Part shown: one piece after another, positions 46,775-59,944 of the stretch | How the letters are laid out: every line of letters starts with the position of its first letter | How positions within the stretch are numbered: the stretch's first letter is position 1 | Source of the DNA: Unio delphinus | Lineage: Eukaryota > Mollusca > Bivalvia > Unionida > Unionidae | DNA length: 64,000 nucleotides | NCBI GenBank assembly: GCA_029339505.1 | Contig: JAQISU010000166.1 | Location: 4,082,501 to 4,146,500 of the forward strand | Reading direction: 5' to 3' | Notes under the pieces: generated by a model | The model's input: only the letters and a program-made list of their open reading frames with translations | Told to the model about the DNA's origin: nothing | The model's database searches: none | Position numbers and translations under genes: made by a program

Positions 46775-47560
46775 ACAGTAAGCAAGTAGTCACAAAACTG
46801 ACATCACATTAGTCTGATAGTCACAAAACTGACATTATCACATTAGGTCAATAGTTAGTTAAGAAAAAACCTGACATCGCATGAGGCCAATAGTGACAAA
46901 ACTGACATCACATTTTGCCATTAGTCACAAAAATCATCACCTTAGGCCTGTAGTTACAAAACTGACATCACATTAGGCCAGTAATCACAAAAACTGACAT
47001 TATCATCACATTAGGTCAGTAGTCACAAAACTGACATCATATTAGGCCAGGAGTCAGATTTCTGACATTACATTAAGCCAGTAGTCACAAAACTGACATT
47101 ATCATCACATTAGGCCAGTAGTCACAAAACTGACATTATTATCACATTAGCACAGTAGTCACAAAACTTTACATTGACAGATATGATTTTGAGGTACGTA
47201 AGTCACTCAAAACTTTAGCAAATTTACAAACTTGGAAAGCATTGATGCACGAGATCTTTCAGAAATTAGTACAAAGTTGCACATTCAAATGCCCTCCATG
47301 CAGGATAAAATATTTTTACTTGATACAAAGCGAGTTATTTATAGTAAAGAAATGTTTGTACAATGTTTTTTTTGTGCAATTGATGCCTTTTGTTACATTT
47401 GTTCATGTGTGTATTTAAGTCCCTTACAGAAGGCAAGATTATAGTCAGTGGGTGGATAGAAAATTAGATTATTACATTTGGCCAGTAGTATGATTTTTTT
47501 TTTTTACATTAGGCCAGTAGTCACAGAACTGACATTATTTTTACATTAGACCATTAGTTC
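46775..47560. repeat. Minisatellite with CATTAGGCCAGTAGTCACAA core, interrupted
   Basis: Irregular units of about 31-38 bp (ACATTAGGCCAGTAGTCAC then AAAACTGACATTATCATC) run from 46775 to 47170 and reappear at 47475-47560. Between them is about 300 bp of different sequence containing a 70-residue frame (47232-47444) with no recognised homology. It could be an insertion or simply a diverged part of the array. Confidence 0.88.
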
Positions 47561-48049
47561 AGTATGCAGTTATGCTGATGAAATGTTTCCGAATGTGATT
47601 TTTATCTTGTGCAGAGAAGTTCATTATGATGATGCCTACACAAACAGATGATGAGACTTAGTTATTACTTTCTTTGTGACAGCTGTGGCATTGGTAACAA
47701 TATTATGATGCTCAAGCTTTCATGGCCGTCTTCATTTGTTACCACATTTCCACATTCCAGTATAGCTTTGGCAACAGCATTATGATCTTCAAAAAGTCCC
47801 TCTACATGTGTTGCAGTTTTCCAGTATAAATTTGTCAATAATGTTGTTATGTTCAGGATGTCCCTCTTCATTTGTTTTCTTATTTCAGTTTATCTTTGGC
47901 AACTATGTTCATCTGTACATGGGGTCAGTGAAGGTTACTTGCCCAACACCCTTTCCCCTCTAAACATGATTTTGCCTTTACTGTTGAACTTGATAGCTGA
48001 CCAGACCTTATTTTGATGTTCAAAAAGCATGTTAGACATCTGTTAGGAG

Positions 48050-48320
48050 TTTGCTCTGAAGGGTGGCAGCATGGGATGCTCAAAAAGTTCCATTACAGTT
48101 TATACCATGTGTTAGAGACATCTGTTATGAGCTTGCTGAGAAGGGTGGCAGCTTGGGATGCTCAGATTGTTTCATTACCATTGATACCACATGTTACACA
48201 TCTTTTGTGAAATTGCTGAGAAGGGTGGCAGCTTGGGATGCTCAGATTGTTTCATTACCATTGATACCACATGTTACACATCTTTTGTGAACTTGCTGAG
48301 AAGGGCGGCAGCATGGAATG
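48050..48320. repeat. Tandem repeat, 80-bp unit, about 3.5 copies
   Basis: Units start GAAGGGTGGCAGC-TGGGATG at 48058, 48140, 48220 and 48300. The second and third are nearly identical. Three overlapping open frames (48013, 48063, 48191) merely read through these units. Confidence 0.92.
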
Positions 48321-48329
48321 TGTTAAAGT

Positions 48330-51300
48330 TTATGGAGTGTCACAAGATGTACATTTCACTATCTTGTGTTATATTTGTGCAGTCATGAAACTTGATTAGT
48401 GAATTTATCTCAAGAGTGCAACTTATTGCAATGAAAACTAGGTCATGACCTACTTTAATTGCTAAAGAACTTGTGTCCAATTTTGCATTTAGCTCTCATT
48501 CTCGCTTATGCTCAGATCAAATCTGGAAACTTCATGACTCCAGTCGCCACCAGTGACCTTTTTCACATACACCATTATGTTCAATTTTTGCATCGAGTTC
48601 CATTTTATATACAATGTTGCATACACAGCCATTTAACTTGATTGGTGCTTTCATTTGGATATGATGTCCATGATGTTGGTCAAGCCATTGTTTCACTGAT
48701 AGACATGAGTGTAACCAATGCAGTGTCTGTTCTAAGATGCTTTTTACGAGATTTTCTGCCCTCACTGCTTACAACGTTGATATTTTGAAAAGCTCTGTTC
48801 AACTTCATGCAACCATCCATCAGTTTCCTGTCTGAATGTATGTAATGGGGTGCTGGCGGGTTATCAAAGTGTTATTAGTACAATATTGCACAAGGCCTGG
48901 TCAGAGGTATTGCGCAACTTGGAAAACAACACTTAAAGACCGCCTCCCACTAATTATCGTTATCTAGAAGATGATCTCTACGGTGTAATCTGCCTGGTCA
49001 GTGGTTATAGAAATCTGAGATGGTACTTTGAACAAGACAATACACGAGCCCCCGTAAAGATAAAATATGAATTTAATTAAAAATACAATTAAGAAAAGAA
49101 TGACACAGTGAATTACAATTTCTCTCTTTCTGAATACACTTAGTTCAGAAAATACATAAACTGAAGCTTTAAAATAATGGATACATTCATAAGAATCCAA
49201 ACACTAATGAAAATAAATGAAGTTAGCCGTTAATACTGAGAGTAAATTTCATCAAGGAATCGAATGTTCATTTAACATTGGACTGTTGGGTGATTCAAAA
49301 TGACCTTTTTCGTCGACTGGTTTTTCTTTCTTTTCCCTGCGTGCGTCCGACTTCAGCTTGCCCTTTGATTGAACGGGAATTCCACACTGACTTCTTCTTT
49401 TTTTTTTTTTTTCTCTTTTCCTCTGACTTCTCGCTGATTCTCACTCTTGCCAAAATAAACTATTTTCCTTGTAAAAGAAAAGGGTAAAACGCCCTAAGTA
49501 TCTCGTTACTTTCAGAGTTGAGATAATAAGTCCGTTTTTCAGGTTCGAAAAATCAGATCTTACTATCAGTGTTATCATTTATACGGCTAACAAATACTAT
49601 ACAGGCCTTCAGATCAATAGAGCTATACTGCTAATTATCGACATCAGAATTCGGGAAAGTCATATATCCCCGTAAATCATTACGTAAAGTGAGGCAATAT
49701 ATCATAACACAATCCATATTTACTAATATGATAAATTCAAATTAATGTAACACTTTCCAATCATAAATGTACACGGCGGGTTTTCTACACCACCCATTTA
49801 CCTACCTAAGTATAGAGGGAAAAAATGCTAATTCAGAATTCAAAATACATTATTAAATCACTGTAAAACCGACTATCCATACAAAATATGAACACATCAT
49901 GCATCTGTAACAAAGAAACATATCAAAGTACGTTATTAAATCAATGTAATACTGAACTAGTTGTATCGTAGTATCGATACATTATGCATCTATGACAAAG
50001 ATAAACAGCATATACATTACATCATGATAAAGGTGAATTTGAGTTAAATACCTTGTGTTTTTGGCATCTTACAATCGTTCCACATTCAGTTTAACCGGAA
50101 CCCAACTTTTACGAACGTCTGTCTTTCAAAGCACGCTCGGAGTCTTGACTATGTAGTTTCTACTTCCTCTCTTGCAGAGGTCTTCCTAGACTGACTAACC
50201 TCGTTTGATACGAAGTATATATTTCCCCGATTCTGGGGTCCGACACACCCCTTTCCCTATGCATTCGCCCAATCGGCCACTTAGGATCGAAATATCACCT
50301 TATGATTTGTCTCAATCATTTTTGAAAGCTCTGCGTGAGGAATCACATAATTTTAACGTGTCAAACACTCAGTCCGTTTTCCCTCTAATTATTGTAACAG
50401 TCTGACCGAGGTAAACTAACATTCTTTCCGTTCCAAACTCTACTCCAAGACAGTTTATTGTCGGCTAGCCTACGAATTAATTACTGGATGTCACTGACGA
50501 AAAAGTTGGCACTTGACAATGTACAACCCTGTAACTTGGTTGGTGACACACAAACAAGAAAGCCATTGTAGACAAAACGAAATTAGTTAAGCATATTTGA
50601 ATGCATAACCTGATTTTCAGGACATAAGAGCAAACTGTCAGTTTGCTAAAATGCTGTTAGCACAAATTGCCAAAAACTACTGAAATCAGACAAATAAAAT
50701 GTAAGATCAGTAATACTTCTATTGTTATTTCGTAGCCTTTTTGTTTTGTATGGAAAATACCAATGTCCGTATGATGAGAATTTATCCTCCTCAATTATAT
50801 TTCTAGAAGTCTTGTCACATACTCATGCACAGTCCTCATTTTTTATATGTATGAGCCTGTGTAATAGCTCTGTTCAAAACAAACTACAGATTTTGTTTGT
50901 TGCCTTCTTCAGGAACGCGGATTAGGCATGTAAATACTCTTTTTCCCGTATTTTATGAGTGCTGTTCCGTTAGTTGATTACGTCTTTATTGGTTTGAATT
51001 GGCTCTAATGAGAACATATAATCATTTGTTTGGAATATCAGCAGTGTCCTGGAAAGTCGCCTTCCACTAGAGTTCCCATGATCTGTCTGTTATTAATTAA
51101 ATGTATTTTCTTATAAATGGCTTTTCGCAAGGAATCATCTTCCATATCAGGCTGGAATTGGTTGTGGCTCCTTTTCTGTAGTTTTATTTAGAGAAGATCT
51201 AAGATTTTGATCGGCACTTTCAGTAGAGTTTTTGAATTGCGGAAGATAGTCGCATACTAGTAATGTATTTTTTATGTTTTCAGTCAATGTACCACACTTT

Positions 51301-53000
51301 TGAGTCGGGGTTGCAGGTCGGGTTTTAAAAATAAATAAATTATATTACAATTATTCGTCTTACTATAGTTATTGTCGCAATAATAGCATGTGATGCTTTT
51401 CCATAGGTATCAAACACTTTCATTTGCATAAATAGAGGGAGATGGATACACACAGTTTGGGTGCTTCATTTCATTGTCATCCACACTTGGATACAGCACT
51501 GGATTTCTAAAGAGTGAGTCTAGTCTTTGAACCACTTTTTCAGTGTTTCAGCCTATATAGCAGATTAGGTAATGTAAGATGAGGTAATACTTTATCTTGA
51601 CCACGAGGTCTCACGCAAGCCATTAATCTTTAACATCTTTTTTTATTATTGTTCTTGTATTCAAGATATTCATTTTTTCAGTCAGTCTGCTTTAATAGGG
51701 CGTGACTTGTAAAGGGAGGATGAAGTACCTGCTTTATTCAAATACTCTGGTTCCTTCTTCGGTTTTCTCAAGAGATAGAGGTGGTCTCTGACTCTAAAGG
51801 GCAGTGATCTTTTTTAGGATATAGGGTCAATCACTTGGGTGACGTATAATGCCCAGTGACCACTGACGCTTGTTCCAATTCAGTTGAGCAACGTTATCTA
51901 TGGAATGGCCTCCCTGGATAGTTTGACCCAGTGTTAGTGAAAGATAGAAATCAATAGAGAACTTGGCAAGTTTATTGGGGAGAATGCAATACAAGGCCCC
52001 TTAGACCAGGCAGATAACAAATTTAATTTAACAAATTAACAGTGGTAATTTCAATTCATCTTGTTATATCAACAGTTTTAGCAATGTCTAATTTGGATTT
52101 ATATCATCATCATAACGAATGGGGAAAAGAACGTACTGTCCACAACTGATTGCATCACCTGCCTCTCGACCGTGTTCCAATGTTTCCTATTCGAGTCATT
52201 TTATTCCGGCTGTCTCATCCTTCTCGGACTGAACTCGTCACTTCTCTTTTTCCCTGGAATTCAGTCTTCGGACTGTCGAGTCCCACTCAAGTCTCGGAAA
52301 ACTTTCCTTAAATGACAAAATTATCCATAAATCGCTATATCATATGCACCTCTTTCTAGATGTATATGAAATTGCTGCATTTGCGTTACTCAGATTACTC
52401 TATTTAAACAGCGTAAAGTCTACCTACGGTAGTTCATTGCCCCAAATTACCAAGTGACCTCTCTATCTAAAATGTACTGTATGCTACATGTTCGTTTACT
52501 AAGCATAAAATTATCAGATCCTTACTTCCAGATTATTTAAACATTTCAAAAGCAAATATAATAGGTTTTTATCGTTAACTCGCCTAAATCGGTATCGTCC
52601 TAACAGACAACGGAAATTATTTTATATTAATTCATATAACCTTTAAATCTTGCACATATGACCATTTAGATCGCCTGCAATCAATCCTACTAATGAACTA
52701 ATGACTAAAATTAAAAGATAAATTGCATAGCAACTCTAGCATCACATTTTTCCATGAAATTTAATAAGATACATTTAATAACAATTCTAGCATCAAAAGC
52801 ATTTAATTGAAATTGAATAAAGGATACATAATATGGAACCTAGTCATCGTATCAAACAAACTGCATAGAACAATACAAAATAAAATATTACGTGATATTA
52901 AAATTGCGTACCTTAATGCTGTTAACTATAGAACTTGAGCATCCATCACTAAAGCCTGTCTTTCTCACAATAATATGTCCCCTTTTTTAACGAGGAAAGA
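48330..53000. other. Gene-poor stretch, possible remains of a larger mobile element on the minus strand
   Basis: No confident gene. 48960-50300 and 51950-52330 contain GC-richer patches with a T-rich tract (49393-49412), but no domain I can name. Because a Polinton-type polymerase relic begins at about 53010 on the minus strand, some of this may be the decayed remainder of that element. That is inference from position only. Confidence 0.3.
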
Positions 53001-53009
53001 ACTTCTTTT

Positions 53010-53965
53010 CCTAGGCTTTCTTGAAGTCAAACTTCTCAGAAAAGTTTGGACTAAAGAATTTAGACCGAGGTTGCCACTTGTTATTCACATTACTTCCAAG
53101 GTGTACACCTTAATTTCACTCTGCCAAGCATAAGCCTGCGACGTTTGTCTTGGTCGCTATCGCGGACTAGGTCCACCCGGATTATCTTCCACATATTTTC
53201 CATTGCCTTATCGAATACGACATTGTTCATATGGTTTGGGTGAAAAATCCTTTTCAATTTCATTGGTTGCCCAGTTGTAGTCTCGACACACAGAACTAAC
53301 CTGAGAAAAACTGCAGGTTTTATATGATTACTATGTAATTGTTATTGGTCGGAAATTTTGAAACCAGATTGACGCTTTCATTATACTTGCATCCGGGTCA
53401 TTCCAACACTGATACTTGGACAGCCATTCGCCCAATACCACCAATGCTTCCATTTCCAGTGGATAATCTTCACGAGCTTTCTGAAGCTCGGTTGGGTATT
53501 CAACATCAACTTCAAGGAAGTACCCGATCTCACTAGTTTTGTCATACTGTTGTATTTATTTTTCACGTCTATTTCTGCGGGATCCATCAGCTGAAAACCT
53601 CTTACGGGCATTGGTTCCATCGTTGCCCATTCATATTAATTGATGCAATAAATATATTTCTGGAATCAACCCATCCACGTTCGAGTTATTTGCATGAGTG
53701 GCTAGTTATAGAAATACCACCAGGGATTACTCGTTCGAGAAATGGCTGCTAATTGATCTCTATGATAAGCTACAGTTCTGATTTTGACTTTGACGGTAGA
53801 GCATCCCAGGCCATTTTCAGTGATGAAAATAGAGCGTCTGGTCAGACTTGTACACACGCATAGCTATATTACGAAACTTATAGAAGATATAGGCAAGCAA
53901 TAACAAATCTGTTCATAGGTACAAGTTATAAAATTCATCCATGCTTTTGCAACTAGATGCAGCCC
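53010..53965 (-). pseudogene. Relic of a Polinton/Maverick-type protein-primed family B DNA polymerase
   Basis: Fragments in three frames on the minus strand follow the order of the family B polymerase of Polintons/Mavericks. Near 53945-53915 there is SCKSMDEFYNLYL, then TDLLLLAYIF and FRNIAMRVYK. Near 53815, MAWDALPSK. Near 53740, PGGISITSHS. At 53620, MEPMPVRGFQLMDPAEID. At 53530-53460, GYFLEVDVEYP and REDYPL. At 53230-53115, HMNNVVFDKAMENM and RVDLVRDSDQDKRR. The corresponding motifs in the family are the DLYLKTDVLLLADVF, GLAWDA, RGGIS, GYxLEVDLEYP and LMNNxVFGKTMEN blocks. Stops and frameshifts separate them, so this is a dead copy. The 79-residue minus-strand frame at 53381-53620 covers only one part and drifts out of frame at its 3' half. 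No integrase, capsid or terminal repeat was recognised. Related protein-primed polymerases of virus-like elements cannot be excluded. Confidence 0.85.
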
Positions 53966-54138
53966 GGACATTTATTACATGGACTTAGTCTCGGGTGCCT
54001 AGATTTGCACATGTTCTGATAGTAGCAGCCTTGCTTAATTACATTTGTCAAAAGAATCAATATGCTAATAGGGATATGTTCCTCTACAAAGCTGTAAGGC
54101 AAACTATTTTTCCACTACGGTTCGATGGATAAGTACGT

Positions 54139-54181
54139 ACGTTTGTGTGTGTGTGTGTGTGTGTGTGTGGGCGCGCGCGCG
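54139..54181. repeat. (GT)n / (GC)n microsatellite
   Basis: About 14 GT units followed by GGGCGCGCGCGCG. Confidence 0.93.
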
Positions 54182-54349
54182 ATTTGCGAGCTACAGAAGT
54201 TATGAGGTATTTTACAATTACAGTTAATTTTTTTTCTTAATTAGCAGTCGTTTAAAATCAGACATTCGAAATGAAAATTAAACCGCTGTCAATTAATTAA
54301 ACAGATCTGAATTTTCAACGCAATACAAATTTTGCTCTTATTGCTGTAG

Positions 54350-54432
54350 AAGTACCCGACGATGTTAATATTGTCGAGGAAACAACCGACAACGTCAACG
54401 CTAATGAGAAGAAAAGTACAGAAGTATTATAG
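54350..54432 (+). CDS. Possible terminal coding exon of an unknown gene
   Basis: After a plausible acceptor (pyrimidine-rich TTTTGCTCTTATTGCTGTAG) an open stretch reads VPDDVNIVEETTDNVNAN then EKKSTEVL and a TAG stop. It is CpG-richer than its surroundings, and the acidic/polar composition is protein-like. No partner exon with matching phase was found, and I recognise no family. It could be a chance open stretch of 26 codons. Confidence 0.25.
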
Positions 54433-56720
54433 TATCCATGTTTGAAGCGATTACAGTTTCTGAAATTGTTAAAAAAAAAAAATTAAAAAATTAAAAACTT
54501 TATTCATGTAATTCGAGGCAAAAACCGGAAGATTAAATAAACAATTTTGTCAACGAGGCAGGCGAGTGGAATTTCCCTTTAGCAGCTAATGAAAAAAAAC
54601 CGGAAACGCATCAGTCATAATCACCTCAGCGACATTCAAGTTCGTTCGTCATCGAGCACTAGTTTTAGAATTTAAATTACGTAAACATGGTGGTCATTTA
54701 AAAAATTACCATGAGATTATTCCGAACGCGCACGCGCCAATCAAAGATAGTAGAAAACTTTATCGATATTACATTGCTCTGGTATTAAAGCAGATATTGT
54801 TCTTTGCCTTTGACTAAGCAACCTCATTGTAAGGCATCAAACAAGGATGGGTTGAAAATCGTAAACCCGTATTTCGTAGCGTTCCACCTATGCACTTAAG
54901 CCGTAAGGACAACCAGACCATTAATGATGATTTCGACAAAGGCTTTAAAAACATACTCTAGACATCTGAAAATGTCCTAACCATGTCCTTGTCCTTAACA
55001 TTTGTACGCTTGGGACAACAGTTCGTATGGGTTTGAATTAACATTAGCATGGGCGAACCAAGATTGATTTGCTGTTACCGAGTCCTATGAATAGATCTGA
55101 GGCGCGGTATCATTACGTATGGAAAATTATTTCGTTTCTTAAAATGTCGTTCCTCATTTTTCCACTTTTTCTTTATGGAATTTTTTTTTAACTGTCACAA
55201 ACCAATTGTATTGCTCCCACGATGAAACATTGTTTAATATGAAACTAAATCAGTTTGAACCCATGACTGGAAATTTTCTGCCCCAAAACTGATTATACTT
55301 ATGTGACGACGGTTTAAATTTATGTAAATGTGACCTACATCATGCTATACCATGGCAGAGAAATGAACGTTTAGATAAAGAAAAAGTTCATACGTCGATA
55401 GGCAGGTGTACAGAATAATGTCACTAGACGTACATATGGACGCAATTTGGGTCAGGAGACAAACAATAATATATCTGAAGGACTTTGACCACTGATTGAT
55501 GTATGCACGTCGCAATATCGCATAAGGTTATTGCTGAGTGTGACGGGCGTTTATTTGAAGTTTTAACTTGAGCTGGGCACTCTGAAGTTATTAAAGCTGA
55601 AATATACTATATGGTCGCTATTTTAGTGTAGTTTTATGCCTTAGATAATAATAAATGTTCGATACCGTTTGGGTCTTATATGCTAATTGTTGTTAGAAAA
55701 TGGTTGTGGTTTTAGATTTCAATCAGTCTATTGTATATTTGTACAATCACGCAGCCTAGGGTAAAAACTGGAAACTGTGGCACTGGTCATAAATAATAGA
55801 ACAAACAGGTTAGCTATGATGTAACTTAAAATTATTGTTCAGCCATATCAATAGGTCTAACTTGCAGTACGGCATTAGGCACACCATTTTCTATTTCGAA
55901 ATCCTTTCCTCTACAACGTATAACCTACACCACCATCACCCGCCTTAACAACCAGGGGAGGGGGGGGGGGTGAAGCTTATTCCAGTCTGTATATTGATTT
56001 CGAGGATATTGCTAATTATTGTTGTGAGAAATTTCTTTGGAAAGCTCGATTATTTTTAAACTGAATAATATTGATTTAAATGTCAATTCTTTTTACAATT
56101 CTTTCATTGATTTGCAGAAAAAGACAAAGAACTATTAATTTAATATTAATACAAAACCTTTAATATATTTTTACAAGTTTACTGAATCTTCCTTCTATTG
56201 ACTTTTTTCGCTCGATTTTATATGTTATATATACGACATAAAAGAAATCATTGGTTTTCATCCAAAGTAATTGAACGAGATTGTAAAAATAAAAGCCTCT
56301 CAGAGCAACTCCCAGTCCTTTGAGAGAAAAAAAAAACATTTCTAATCCATGAATACTGATCTGCCATCAGCCCTTACATGTAAAAATTCCGATATTCAGA
56401 ACTCCTATTGAAAAATTAACAATAGTTTCAAAATACATTATAGTCCAGTGATCACTTTCTATTTTCACTGAATAATTCAAACGAATGTTACACCTCTCAA
56501 ATAATATTCGAATGCAACATTAAATAGTCTACAAACTCGATGCTGCAACAAGAACACGGTGCTATCTATACATACGAAAAGCCCAAAACAAGCATAGTAT
56601 CTCGGATCCAATTCGCAAATTTCTAACATCAGATTAACTGAGCAATGATATGTACCTTCTGAAAAAGAGTGAAGCAGGAACTATGTTTTCGTTTTATCGT
56701 ATTTCTTTCTGTTTGTTTCT
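54433..56720. other. No recognised gene
   Basis: AT-rich sequence with a 42-codon unmarked open stretch near 54825-54950 (plus strand) and a G tract at 55957-55970. No repeat family or domain was recognised. Confidence 0.4.
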
Positions 56721-56727
56721 ACGGCAC

Positions 56728-56852
56728 TTTTAAAGTAGTATAGGATATGCGATTTCCAGCACTTGTAAAGTAGTATAGGATATGTGATTTCCAGCACTTT
56801 TAAAGTAGTATAGGATATGTGATTTCCAGCACTTGTAAAGTATTCTAGGATA
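56728..56852. repeat. Tandem repeat, 36-bp unit
   Basis: AAAGTAGTATAGGATATG then GATTTCCAGCACTT recurs at 56731, 56767, 56803 and, diverged, 56839. The 67-residue frame at 56730-56933 is produced by it. Confidence 0.93.
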
Positions 56853-57179
56853 TTCATAGCCGAATAAAATGAAGACGAGTACCATTACCAAGAAAACGCA
56901 GAGGCATCCGACGACTCGGGTCGGTCTGGGCAATTATGAAACAAGCAGCCTTTTGATTACGAGTATTACGCTCTGTTGTCTAAACTACTGCGACTACCAG
57001 AAAATAGACACAACAAAGAATCAGAAAGTACGGAATACATATGAGCAGAAATGCAATTTAATTCAGCAATTAAATTGATAGCTGTAATATACTCAAACAG
57101 CAGATTGGGACCGAACGTAGTTCCCAGTTAGCATTAAGCGCATGCTTCCATAACCGACTTCTATTTCATTTTCATCCTA

Positions 57180-57570
57180 AGATTCAGATGTACAATACTT
57201 TGCAAGATAAAATAAAAGCATTTTTATCGAAATCTTGAGCCACACACTCTTACACCCTCCTAAATAAAATAAGAGCATGTTTTTATCGAATTGTTCAATT
57301 ACACACTCGTACACCGTCCTACATAAATAATAACAGTTTTGTTAATCAAAATCTTCACCCAAGCATTCGTACACCTTGCTACATAAAATGATTGCATTTT
57401 TATCGGATTCTTGAGCCACACACTCGTACACCTTCATAATTAAGATAATATCTTTTTTTTAATAGAAATCTTGAGCCACGCACGCGTACACCTTCCAACA
57501 TAAAATATTATCATTTTTATCGATTTCTTGAACTACGCACTCGCACCCCTTCCTACATCAAATAGTATGT
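57180..57570. repeat. Tandem repeat, about 59-bp unit, diverged
   Basis: Units contain GAGCCACACACTCGTACACC followed by TTCCTACATAAAATAATAGC and TTTTTATCGAAATCTT. The ACTCGTACACC core recurs near 57240, 57300, 57360, 57418, 57478 and 57536. Confidence 0.88.
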
Positions 57571-57639
57571 TTCTTTTAGGAATCTCGAACCATGCAGTGG
57601 AACGCTCTACTACTTGGAGTAATAGGACTTGATTGGAAT

Positions 57640-58300
57640 ATTTAGACATAAAACGGTCACTCTACCGCTCTAAACACTAGCTTTTTTTTTTACTTGGAAC
57701 ACAGTAGTATACGCTCTCGTTCTGAACAATAGGTTTTTAATCGTCATCTTTAGACTTTCAATATTACACTCTACAGCTCTGAACAGTAGCTTTGTAATCG
57801 GAATATTTGGACTTACAATAATACACTCTACAGCTCAGTACACTCTACAGCTCTGAACAGTAGCTTTTTAATCGGAATATTTAGGCCTACAATAGTACAC
57901 TCTATTCCTCAGTACACTCTACAGCTCTGAACAGTAGCTTTTTAATCGGAATATTTAGGCCTACAATAGTAGACTCTACACCTCAGTACACTCTACAGCT
58001 CAGTACACTCTACAGCTCTGAACAGTAGCTTTTTAATAGGAATCTTTAGACTTACAATAGTACACTCTACAGCTCAGTACACTCTACAGCTCTGAACAGT
58101 AGCTTTTTAATCGGATTTTTTTAGGCCTACAATAGTACACTCTACACCTCAGTACACTCTACAGCTCAGTACACTCTACAGCTCTGAAGAGTAGCTTTTT
58201 AATCGGAATCCTTAGACCTACAATAGTATACTCTATCGCTTTGAACAGTAGCTTTTTAATAGGAATATTTAGACCTACAGTAAGTAGTACACTCTACTGT
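57640..58300. repeat. Composite tandem array with nested 17-bp repeats
   Basis: Long units (CTCTGAACAGTAGCTTTTTA then ATCGGAATATTTAGGCCTAC) are joined by one to three copies of a 17-bp block CAGTACACTCTACAGCT. This gives an alternating higher-order array with unit lengths stepping by about 17 bp. Left units are more diverged than those at 57780-58200. Confidence 0.9.
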
Positions 58301-58879
58301 TCATGATATCATTTTCATTGAAATCTTGACATACACAAGAAAGCACCCAGCTGCGCAGAATATCTATTTTTAAAACATCTTGAGACATGCAAGAACACTG
58401 CTAGGTACAATAACATGGCTTCAATTGAGGCATACAATAGCTCTGCTACCCAGAATGACATTATTTTACATTAAAGACTTAAAACGTTGTATTGACGATC
58501 ACTTCTTTTCAACAATTCATTTGCTGGCATCGATTTTTGTTTTATCTTGTTTGCTTGTTTCTTATCTTCTTTTTTATGTGGATGGAACATCTATTGTTAC
58601 ATCGGAATAGCTACTCGCTGTCCAAGATTGAATTTAGTAAACAGTTTTCTTTTTTCAAATGCGATACATTTTCATTTATCATCTCTTATTGAGCTGTCAT
58701 TAATGACATATCTTTATGATAGAAACCAACTCTTTTTTTATTTATAATCTTTGATAAAGACAGCACCCACGCAACCTGTTCCCCTCATCCTCCCCGTCCT
58801 TAATTAGACAACTCATGCAGCCATTCAACGGCAATTACCTTTTCGTTTTTACTGCCTTCTACATATCATCCTCTATTTT

Positions 58880-59225
58880 TGCATAAAGGAAACGTGAATG
58901 ATATACTATCTTGCAGATAAAGATCTCGAACTTGGTATAAGAGAAAGGTGAATGATATACTATCTTGCAGATAACGATCTCGAACTTGGTATAAGGGAAA
59001 CGTGAATGATACACTATCTTGCAGATAACAATCTCGAACTTTGTATAAGGGAAACATGAATGATATACTATCTTGCAGATAACAATATTGAAATTTGTAT
59101 AAGGGAAACGTGCATGATATACTGTCTTGCAGATAACAATCTCAAACTTTGTATAAGGGAAACGTAATGGTTATACTGTTCTTTTGTATAACAATGCATA
59201 TTTTTGCATAATGGAAACGTAAATC
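58880..59225. repeat. Tandem repeat, about 54-bp unit
   Basis: AAACGTGAATGATATACTAT then CTTGCAGATAACGATCTCGA and ACTTGGTATAAGGG repeats about five times (CTTGCAGAT at 58910, 58964, 59018, 59071, 59126), becoming diverged to the right. Minus-strand frames 58866-59057 and 59068-59298 read through it. Confidence 0.92.
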
Positions 59226-59944
59226 TTATACTATCTACTAAAATACAAATTATATATATTTGCGTAAAAACTGAATGTGAAAATGCTTTTGTTACCATTT
59301 GTATGAAAATACGTAATTGCTATCACAATTGCCGTGGTATTAAAAAAATTGTGATTGTGGGAAATTCGTCCCAAATGTTTCAACACCTTTCGTCTCAAAG
59401 ATAATATCTGAAGCAGCATAAATAAAATCTTAACCACTGAATCGTTGGAACTAAATGCATTCTTGTCGTAGCATCAGAAAACATGCACGGAGCGAGAATA
59501 AGCCACACTCTAATTACTGAACGTCATTAACATGTATTAACAATTAGAATCTGCACGACTGGATTAAAGTTGTTTTTTCTAACCGCTTATGTAACATCAA
59601 GGAGAACAAATGTTTACTATTATTATATTAACTATACATTAGTGTACACCGAGTTTCTTTAATTGATTTCTATACAAATGTTCAGGTTTGCCACGATTAA
59701 CTGTATATTATTATAATCTATCAAGGTTATGTGTCAGAGAGATAAATTTGAAATAAGAACATTTGTCATCTATGAGGACATAATATATTCGTCTTTCCCC
59801 ATCAAAAACAATAACATAAACCGAATACGTTTGCCTTTTAAGTTTGTTGAACACGAAACGTGTACGTTAATAAAGACCAGAATTTATCATCATCAATTAT
59901 AACACCAAGAAAATATCAGTTTTAATTTTGAATCGTTTGGTAAT

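Noticed and set aside
48330..53000. Possible LTR retrotransposon between the GC-richer patches at 49-50 kb and 52-53 kb
   Set aside because: No matching direct repeats, primer-binding site, protease, reverse transcriptase or integrase motifs could be identified.
54825..54950. Open stretch of about 42 codons on the plus strand (contains VENRKPVFRSVPPMHLSRKD)
   Set aside because: Protein-like wording but no start, no convincing splice sites and no family; chance cannot be excluded.
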